Source of the DNA: Comamonadaceae bacterium
GTDB taxonomy: Bacteria > Pseudomonadota > Gammaproteobacteria > Burkholderiales > Burkholderiaceae_C
Direction of reading: 5' to 3'
DNA: 10,474 nt
Assembly (NCBI GenBank): GCA_947483455.1
Contig: CANKNK010000032.1
Location: 1 to 10,474, forward strand
Positions 5,750 to 10,474 of the stretch are shown here, piece after piece (position 1 is the stretch's first letter; the number at the start of each line of letters is the position of its first letter). Position numbers and translations under genes: made by a program. The notes beneath the pieces are model-generated. The model was given only the letters and a program-made list of their open reading frames with translations. It was not told the DNA's origin and searched no databases.

Positions 5750-7069
5750 ATGACGATTCGTAAGCTCACATTGGCTATCGCCTTGGTGGCTGGCGCTGTT
5801 TCGGCCTTGGTGCCCACGGCGTCTTTTGCACAGGCGAAAGAGCAATTTTTCCCTGTTTTGCCTTACCGTTCTGGCGCCTACGCCCCCAATGGCGTGCCAT
5901 GGGCCAATGGCTTTGTGGACTACCTTAAGCTGATCAATGCCCGCGACGGTGGCATCAACGGCGTGAAGATCAGCTTTGAGGAATGCGATACCGCCTACGC
6001 CACCGACCGAGGCGTGGAATGCTATGAGCGCCTTAAAGGCAAAGCCTCGGGCTCAATTTTCCAGCCGCTTTCCACCGGCATCACCTTTGCCTTAACTGAA
6101 AAAGCACCGAGTGACAAAAACGCCTTGATTACCGGCGGCTATGGCCGTTCCGAGTCCAGCGATGGCGGCGTTTTCAAATGGAACTTCCCGCTGATGGGCA
6201 CTTACTGGTCCGGCGCTGACATCTTGATGCAGCACATTACGGCCAAAGAAGGCGGCAATATGAAGGGCAAGAAGATTACGCTGGTGTATCACGACAGCCC
6301 GTACGGCAAGGAGCCTATTCCTCTGCTACAAGAGCGCGCCAAGATTCAAGGCTATGACTTGACTTTGCTGCCGGTGACAGCGCCTGGTATTGAGCAAAAG
6401 GCGACCTGGCTGCAAATTCGCCAAAACCGCCCGGACTACGTCTTGCTCTGGGGTTGGGGTGTTATGAATTCGGCGGCTTTGAAAGAAGCGGTCGCGACCG
6501 GCTACCCGCGCGAAAAAATGTATGGCGTATGGTGGTCTGCTGGCGAACCGGATGTCAAGGACATCGGTGAAGCGGCTAAGGGCTATAGCGGCCTGGTCGC
6601 TACCGGAGACGGTGGCGCCGTGATAGATGACATCAAGAAATTCGTGCACAGCAAGGGCCAGGGCACCGGCCCCATAGAAGAAGTTTCTACCGTGCTGTAC
6701 AACCGTGGCATGGTTAGCGCAGCACTGGGCGTAGAGGCCGTGCGCCGTGCGCAAGAGCGCTTCGGTAAGGGCAAAGTCATGGACGGGGAGCAAATCCGTT
6801 GGGGCCTGGAAAACCTGGCCGTCGATGCCAAGCGTCTGAAAGCGCTCAAGCTGGACTCCGTGATGAAACCTATCAGCACGACCTGCGTCGACCATGAAGG
6901 CTCACGCTCTGCGCGCGTGCATACCTGGGACGGCAAGAAATGGCAGTACGCATCGGATTGGATTGAGGCCGATACCTCCATCATCAAACCTTTGGTGCGT
7001 CAGTATGCAGACAAATACGCGACCGAGAAAAAACTGACCCGCCGTGACGCCAAGGACTGCCAGTCCTGA
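5750..7069 (+). CDS. Periplasmic substrate-binding protein of the HAAT-type ABC importer
   Basis: A 439-residue type I periplasmic binding protein (LivK/LivJ superfamily). Residues 1-27 are a signal peptide: M-T-I-R-K, a hydrophobic core, and a likely cut after A-S-F-A27, before Q28. There is no lipobox cysteine, so the mature protein should be soluble in the periplasm. It captures the substrate and delivers it to LivHM. It is longer than the usual 370-400 residues of this class. Four cysteines lie in the mature protein (C79, C91, C379, C437), so one or two disulfides are possible. It has the family's G-A-Y-A-P-N-G turn near 42-48. The ATG at 5750 is chosen from the strong Shine-Dalgarno and the signal peptide. 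It sits inside the operon, after livM and before livF, with distinctive flanking spacers on both sides. Ligand unknown; aromatic or other carboxylates are the likeliest from the two neighbouring ligases. Confidence 0.92.
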   Translation: MTIRKLTLAIALVAGAVSALVPTASFAQAKEQFFPVLPYRSGAYAPNGVPWANGFVDYLKLINARDGGINGVKISFEECDTAYATDRGVECYERLKGKASGSIFQPLSTGITFALTEKAPSDKNALITGGYGRSESSDGGVFKWNFPLMGTYWSGADILMQHITAKEGGNMKGKKITLVYHDSPYGKEPIPLLQERAKIQGYDLTLLPVTAPGIEQKATWLQIRQNRPDYVLLWGWGVMNSAALKEAVATGYPREKMYGVWWSAGEPDVKDIGEAAKGYSGLVATGDGGAVIDDIKKFVHSKGQGTGPIEEVSTVLYNRGMVSAALGVEAVRRAQERFGKGKVMDGEQIRWGLENLAVDAKRLKALKLDSVMKPISTTCVDHEGSRSARVHTWDGKKWQYASDWIEADTSIIKPLVRQYADKYATEKKLTRRDAKDCQS

Positions 7070-7093
7070 TCGTCTATCGCTAACTAGCACCCA

Positions 7094-7114
7094 GGCCGCT
7101 CCTTGCGAGCGGTC
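7094..7114 (+). other. Stem-loop downstream of the binding-protein gene
   Basis: GGCCGCTC (7094-7101) pairs with GAGCGGTC (7107-7114) over 8 bp (one G-U) around a CTTGC loop. The left arm is also an exact complement of GAGCGGCC at 7123-7130 inside the next hairpin, so the two structures can compete. No U-tract follows. Confidence 0.5.
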
Positions 7115-7147
7115 TTGGGAAAGAGCGGCCTCGCGCTCTTTCCCAAG
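7114..7147 (+). terminator. Large hairpin between the binding-protein gene and livF (attenuator or mRNA-protecting stem)
   Basis: CTTGGGAAAGAGCG (7114-7127) and CGCTCTTTCCCAAG (7134-7147) form a perfect 14-bp stem with loop GCCTCG. Only GGTTTAAC follows, not a proper U-tract, so full rho-independent termination is doubtful. By analogy with the REP-containing spacer after malE in E. coli, it may shield the upstream mRNA from 3' exonucleases and give more binding protein than ATPase. Partial attenuation is the other option. The hairpin is seen directly; its role is inferred. Confidence 0.6.
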
Positions 7148-7167
7148 GTTTAACGGGAAATTCCACT

Positions 7168-7980
7168 ATGTCTGAAGCCCCCTCTGTCGTCCTCAATGTC
7201 AATGGCATTGAAGTCATTTACAACCATGTGATTCTGGTGCTCAAGGGCGTTTCCTTGCAGGTGCCCCAGGGCGCTATCGTCGCCATTTTGGGCGGTAATG
7301 GCGCAGGCAAGACGACCACTTTGCGTGCAGTTTCTAATTTGTTGCAAGGCGAGCGCGGCGCGGTGACCAAAGGCAGTATTGAGCTGCGCGGTGAACGTAT
7401 CGAAAACCTGACGCCCGCTGATCTGGTGCAGCGCGGCGTCGTGCAGGTGATGGAAGGGCGGCATTGTTTCGCCCATCTGACGATTGAAGAGAATTTGCTC
7501 ACCGGCGGCTACACGCGCAAGAGCAAGGCGGAAATCGCAGCCAATCTGGAAAAAGTCTATGCCTATTTCCCGCGCCTGAAAACGCGGCGCACCAGCCAGG
7601 CGGCGTATACCTCGGGCGGTGAACAGCAGATGTGTGCCATTGGGCGCGCGCTGATGGCCAGCCCGACCATGGTTTTGCTGGACGAGCCGTCCATGGGCCT
7701 GGCGCCGCAAATCGTAGAAGAGGTGTTTGAAATCGTCAAAGACTTGAACCAAAAGGAAAAAGTCACTTTTCTCCTGGCGGAGCAAAACACCAATATGGCG
7801 CTGCGCTACGCGGACTATGGCTACATCATGGAGTCGGGCCGCGTGGTAATGGATGGACAGGCCAGCGACTTGGCCAATAACGAAGACGTGAAAGAGTTTT
7901 ATCTTGGCATGGGCGGTGGCGAGCGCAAGAGCTTTAAAGACGTCAAGAGCTACAAGCGCCGCAAGCGCTGGCTGGCTTGA
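7168..7980 (+). CDS. livF: HAAT-family ABC transporter ATP-binding protein (LivF-like)
   Basis: A 270-residue second ATPase of the importer. Walker A is G42-G-N-G-A-G-K-T49, the Q-loop region Q93-V-M-E-G-R98, the signature T148-S-G-G-E-Q153, and Walker B V169-L-L-D172-E173. The switch position is Q206 (A-E-Q-N) rather than histidine; LivF proteins, including E. coli LivF (V-E-Q-N), normally have Gln here, so it should not be read as inactivation. Beyond the usual end (Y-L-G) it carries a strongly basic tail, about 249-270, with K-S-Y-K-R-R-K-R-W. The Shine-Dalgarno is weak: only CGGGAAA at 7154-7160, 7 bases before the ATG, placed just after the 14-bp hairpin. LivF may therefore be translated below the level of the binding protein. 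The stop is 16 bases before the PaaK-like gene. Confidence 0.94.
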   Translation: MSEAPSVVLNVNGIEVIYNHVILVLKGVSLQVPQGAIVAILGGNGAGKTTTLRAVSNLLQGERGAVTKGSIELRGERIENLTPADLVQRGVVQVMEGRHCFAHLTIEENLLTGGYTRKSKAEIAANLEKVYAYFPRLKTRRTSQAAYTSGGEQQMCAIGRALMASPTMVLLDEPSMGLAPQIVEEVFEIVKDLNQKEKVTFLLAEQNTNMALRYADYGYIMESGRVVMDGQASDLANNEDVKEFYLGMGGGERKSFKDVKSYKRRKRWLA

Positions 7981-7996
7981 GGTTTCAGAGGTGTCT

Positions 7997-9250
7997 ATGG
8001 CTGAACATTACGACGCACTGGAAACCCGCACCCCGCAGGCGCGTGAGGCGGCATGGATGCAGGCCCTGCCTGCGCAAATTGCCCATGCGCAAGTGCATGC
8101 ACCCGCTTTGGCGCTCAGTCTTGCCGGGGTCAAGGCGGATGAAGTCAACTCGCTTGCTGCATTGGCCCGTTTGCCTGTGGTGCGCAAGCAAGAGCTATTG
8201 GAGTTGCAAAAAGCCTCGCGTGCAGGCGGTGGCGATGTGTTCGGCGGATTCAGCGCCCTGGGTTTTGGCGCGCACATGCCCCGCGTCTTCGCCAGCCCCG
8301 GCCTCATCTACGAGCCCGAAGGTACGCAGCGCGATTATTGGCGCATGGCACGCGCTATTTTTGCTGCGGGTTTCCGCACGGGAGAGCTGATTCACAACAG
8401 CTTTAGCTACCACTTCACGCCGGCGGGCTCGATGATGGAGACCGGTGCCCACGCCCTGGGCTGCACCGTGTTTGCCGGCGGAACCGGCCAAACCGAACAG
8501 CAGGTGGGCGCCATGGCCGAGTTGCGGCCGGCGGGCTACATCGGGACGCCCAGTTTTCTAAAAATCATTTTGGAGAAGGCCTTTGACATGGGCGTGGCGC
8601 TGCCCAGTGTGCGCAAAGCATTGCTGTCGGGCGAAGCCTTTCCCCCCTCTTTGCGCGACTGGTTGGCCGAGCGCGGTGTGCAGGGCTACCAGTGTTATGC
8701 CACTGCCGATGTGGGTTTGATCGCCTATGAAACCGCTGCCCGCGAGGGCTTGGTGCTGGACGAAGGCGTGATCGTCGAGATCGTTCGCCCGGGTACGGGT
8801 GATCCGGTGCTTGCAGGCGAGGTGGGTGAAGTAGTGGTCACCAGCTTGAATCGGGCTTACCCCTTAATCCGCTTTGGCACTGGCGACCTGTCTGCGGTGT
8901 TGCCGGGCGTCTGCCCCAGCGGGCGCACCAATACGCGTATCCGCGGCTGGATGGGCCGCGCCGACCAGACCACCAAAATTCGCGGCATGTTTGTACATCC
9001 CAAGCAGGTGGCAGACATCGTGCGCCGCTTCCCCGAGGTTTTGCGTGCCCGCCTGGTAGTCAGCGGCGCCATGGCCCAGGATGAAATGACGCTGAAAGTT
9101 GAAAGCGCCAGCCTCAGCGAGGGCTTGTCAGCCCGCATTAGCGAAGCTATCCGGGATGTGACCAAGCTGCGCGGTAGCGTCGAATTGGCGGCGCCCGGTA
9201 GCTTGCCCAATGATGGCAAAGTGATTGAAGACGCCCGAAGCTACGAATAA
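7997..9250 (+). CDS. PaaK-like (phenylacetate-CoA ligase family) AMP-dependent ligase
   Basis: A 417-residue cytoplasmic protein of the PaaK branch of the ANL superfamily, slightly shorter than the 430-440 of PaaK itself. Family features: N-terminal Y-D-A-L-E-T-R followed by a helical region, L-L-S-G-E-A-F (209-215), the A5-like Y234-A-T-A-D-V-G-L-I-A-Y-E245, F-G-T-G-D297, G-R321-A-D-Q-T-T-K-I-R-G-M-F-V-H-P335, and near the C-terminus G-K408, matching the catalytic lysine. The glycine-rich S-S-G-T-T-G phosphate loop of PaaK is missing; at that place lies F98-A-S-P-G-L-I-Y-E-P-E-G109. It may still bind ATP differently, use an adenylate made elsewhere, or have a non-ligase role. ATG 7997 is preceded by AGAGG (7987-7991, 5 bases); an in-frame GTG at 7991 is the alternative. 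It lies 16 bases after livF and closes the importer operon. Confidence 0.87.
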   Translation: MAEHYDALETRTPQAREAAWMQALPAQIAHAQVHAPALALSLAGVKADEVNSLAALARLPVVRKQELLELQKASRAGGGDVFGGFSALGFGAHMPRVFASPGLIYEPEGTQRDYWRMARAIFAAGFRTGELIHNSFSYHFTPAGSMMETGAHALGCTVFAGGTGQTEQQVGAMAELRPAGYIGTPSFLKIILEKAFDMGVALPSVRKALLSGEAFPPSLRDWLAERGVQGYQCYATADVGLIAYETAAREGLVLDEGVIVEIVRPGTGDPVLAGEVGEVVVTSLNRAYPLIRFGTGDLSAVLPGVCPSGRTNTRIRGWMGRADQTTKIRGMFVHPKQVADIVRRFPEVLRARLVVSGAMAQDEMTLKVESASLSEGLSARISEAIRDVTKLRGSVELAAPGSLPNDGKVIEDARSYE

Positions 9251-9255
9251 GCGAT

Positions 9256-9270
9256 GAGGCCATGGGCCTC
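9256..9270 (+). other. Short hairpin after the PaaK-like gene
   Basis: GAGGCC (9256-9261) and GGCCTC (9265-9270) pair over 6 bp with an ATG loop, 5 bases after the stop codon. What follows (CTATTT) is only weakly T-rich. It could be a weak terminator that separates the operon from the Bug-type gene, but the stem is short. Confidence 0.3.
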
Positions 9271-9292
9271 CTATTTCCGGGGACTTTCTTGG

Positions 9293-9306
9293 GCGCAGGT
9301 CTGCGC
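9293..9306. promoter_or_regulatory. Palindrome upstream of the Bug-type gene
   Basis: GCGCAG-GT-CTGCGC is a perfect 6-bp inverted repeat with a 2-base centre. It is followed by TTTAAT at 9320-9325, 5 of 6 to the -10 consensus, with no good -35. It may be an operator of an internal promoter for the Bug-type gene. Its sequence is unrelated to the palindrome at 765-782. Low confidence: 6-bp arms can arise by chance. Confidence 0.3.
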
Positions 9307-9369
9307 TAAAACAAGGCTTTTTAATGCATGGCCTGGTCAATAGGCGCTAGACTCAGGTTTTTACCATTT

Positions 9370-9374
9370 GGAGA
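9370..9374 (+). promoter_or_regulatory. Shine-Dalgarno that chooses between two ATGs
   Basis: GGAGA is 2 bases before ATG 9377 and 5 bases before ATG 9380. The second spacing is the workable one, so ATG 9380 is taken as the start. Confidence 0.55.
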
Positions 9375-9379
9375 CCATG

Positions 9380-10351
9380 ATGAAACGACTTTTATTGGCG
9401 GGCTTGGCGCTGCTGAGTTTTGCAGGTTTTGCCCAAACTTACCCTTCTAAACCCATCACCATCGTGGTTCCCTTTGTAGCCGGCGGCCCCACGGATCGGG
9501 TCGCCCGTGACTTGGCAGAAGCGATGCGCAAACCTCTGGGCGATGTCAGCATCATTATTGAAAACGTATTAGGCGCGGGTAGTTCTATTGGTTCGAATAA
9601 AGTAGCCAAGGCCAATCCCGATGGTTATACGATTTTGCTCAACCATATTGCCATGGCCAGTATGCCTAATTTGCTGCGCAATATGCCGTTCAAAATCGAT
9701 TCAGATTTCGAGTACCTCGGCATGATCAATGATGTGCCTATGACCGTCATTACCCGCCCCTCTATGCCAGCAAAAAACTTCAAAGAGCTGCGTGATTGGT
9801 TAAATGCCAATAAGGGCAAGATTAATTTAGGCAACGCAGGTATTGGCTCCGCTTCGCATTTGTGCGGCCTGATGTTTCAAAATGCCGTGCAGGTTGATAT
9901 GACCTCCATTCCGTATAAAGGTACTGCGCCAGCGATGACCGATTTGATCGGCGGACAAATCGACCTGATGTGTGACCAAACCACCAATACCTCGGCGCAA
10001 ATCGAAGCGAAAAAAGTCAATGCCTACGGTGTGACCACGGCCAAGCGCCTGACCACGCCTGCACTCAAGGACATTCCCACGCTCCAGGAAGATGGATTAA
10101 AAGGATTTGAGGTCACCATTTGGCATGGCTTGTATGCACCCAAAGGTACACCGCCTGAGGTGGTGACTAAATTGAATACAGCCCTCAAAGCGGCGCTGAA
10201 AGACCCCGACTTCATTAAAAAGCAAGAGGCACTGGGCGCAGTCGTTATCAGTGATAAGCGTGTGGAACCGGCCGAGCACAAGAAGTTTGTAGCTGCGGAA
10301 ATTGCTAAATGGGGCCCGGTGATTGCGGCCGCCAAGGAATATATCGACTAA
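9380..10351 (+). CDS. Bug/TctC-family tripartite tricarboxylate transporter binding protein
   Basis: A 323-residue periplasmic binding protein of the Bug (Bordetella uptake gene)/TctC family, normal in length. The signal peptide is M-K-R-L followed by a hydrophobic core, likely cut after G-F-A18. Family hallmarks are Y-P-S-K-P-I-T-I-V-V-P-F (21-32), G-G-P-T-D-R near 35-40, N-P-D-G-Y-T, and I-P-Y-K-G-T-A-P-A-M with D-L-I-G-G-Q-I-D-L-M following. Bug proteins bind carboxylated or amidated metabolites; the ligand here cannot be read. No TctA or TctB membrane partner is in the window, so it is an orphan here, as many Bug genes are, or its partners lie outside. The gene is AT-richer than the PaaK-like gene (sampled 60-base lines 43-52% GC versus about 65%), and a separate origin or transcript is possible. 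It ends before a strong terminator. Confidence 0.93.
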   Translation: MKRLLLAGLALLSFAGFAQTYPSKPITIVVPFVAGGPTDRVARDLAEAMRKPLGDVSIIIENVLGAGSSIGSNKVAKANPDGYTILLNHIAMASMPNLLRNMPFKIDSDFEYLGMINDVPMTVITRPSMPAKNFKELRDWLNANKGKINLGNAGIGSASHLCGLMFQNAVQVDMTSIPYKGTAPAMTDLIGGQIDLMCDQTTNTSAQIEAKKVNAYGVTTAKRLTTPALKDIPTLQEDGLKGFEVTIWHGLYAPKGTPPEVVTKLNTALKAALKDPDFIKKQEALGAVVISDKRVEPAEHKKFVAAEIAKWGPVIAAAKEYID

Positions 10352-10406
10352 GAGCTGCCAAGCCCGCCCGCGGGTTGGGTTGCGGCCCCCTTGAGGCGCG
10401 ATACCT

Positions 10407-10449
10407 GAAATCGTCTGCGGCTATACGCCCCAGACGATTTCTTTGTTTT
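10407..10449 (+). terminator. Rho-independent terminator after the Bug-type gene
   Basis: GAAATCGTCTG (10407-10417) and CAGACGATTTC (10431-10441) form a perfect 11-bp stem with a 13-base loop, followed by TTTGTTTT (10442-10449). Orientation and tract support termination of plus-strand transcription coming from 9380-10351. The minus-strand side lacks a U-tract. Confidence 0.85.
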
Positions 10450-10474
10450 CGGCGTGGCAACGCTCCAGCATCCG
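10421..10474 (-). CDS. Possible C-terminal end of a convergent gene (very uncertain)
   Basis: Read on the minus strand from the right edge, one frame gives R-M-L-E-R-C-H-A-E-N-K-E-I-V-W-G-V and a TAG at 10421-10423. The residue mix looks protein-like, and a stop inside the terminator loop is a common convergent arrangement. The other two minus-strand frames are also open here, so 17 codons prove nothing. Confidence 0.25.
   Translation of the reverse strand, partial: RMLERCHAENKEIVWGV

Noticed and set aside
5146..5817. 223-codon open frame on the minus strand across the livM end and binding-protein start
   Set aside because: It crosses two firm genes and the G/T-rich spacer, and its translation is Gln/His/Asn-rich filler with no domain.
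7780..7800. Missing switch histidine in LivF as a sign of a dead ATPase
   Set aside because: LivF proteins normally have Gln at this place; all other motifs are intact.
7904..7996. Upstream start of the PaaK-like gene inside livF
   Set aside because: The extension is just livF in another frame; AGAGG precedes ATG 7997.
10359..10388. GC-rich imperfect inverted repeat after the Bug-type gene
   Set aside because: Arms pair only with bulges and a loop too small to fold well; the real terminator is at 10407-10449.

Overview
The window looks like a betaproteobacterial chromosome segment, most likely Burkholderiales. That rests on three things: the Bug/TctC-type periplasmic binding protein (a family greatly expanded in that order), the Crp-type regulator with an S-R-Q-R-V-N recognition helix, and compact, moderately GC-rich coding. 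I have not searched a database, so the genus is open.

Layout. A Crp/Fnr-family regulator lies on the minus strand (start at 655, running off the left edge). A 215-base divergent promoter region (656-870) follows. It holds a perfect 18-base palindrome and a -10-like hexamer. Seven co-oriented plus-strand genes come next: a long-chain-type acyl-CoA synthetase/AMP-ligase (871-2817), LivG-like ATPase (2814-3596), LivH-like permease (3668-4600), LivM-like permease (4612-5688), a periplasmic substrate-binding protein (5750-7069), LivF-like ATPase (7168-7980) and a PaaK-like AMP-ligase (7997-9250). After a 129-base gap comes a Bug/TctC-like binding protein (9380-10351) and a good intrinsic terminator (10407-10449). 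Nothing recognisable is in the last 25 bases, apart from a possible C-terminal tail of a convergent gene.

How the genes may work together. Genes two to eight have all the parts of one branched-chain-amino-acid-type (HAAT) ABC importer: one binding protein, two permeases and two ATPases. The importer is bracketed by two different ANL-superfamily ligases. The natural reading is import-and-activate: a carboxylic acid, possibly aromatic or medium/long-chain, is captured, imported and trapped as its CoA thioester. The substrate is not readable from sequence. The divergent regulator probably controls the operon from the palindrome. With the -10 I chose, the palindrome is centred at -41.5, the class II activator position of Crp/Fnr proteins. 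The binding-protein gene sits between a G/T-rich untranslated spacer and a 14-bp hairpin, which suggests its expression is set separately within the operon. The Bug-type gene is visibly more AT-rich than its neighbour and may be its own transcription unit.

No rRNA, tRNA, CRISPR array, insertion sequence or integrase was seen. Every intergenic gap is under 300 bases.
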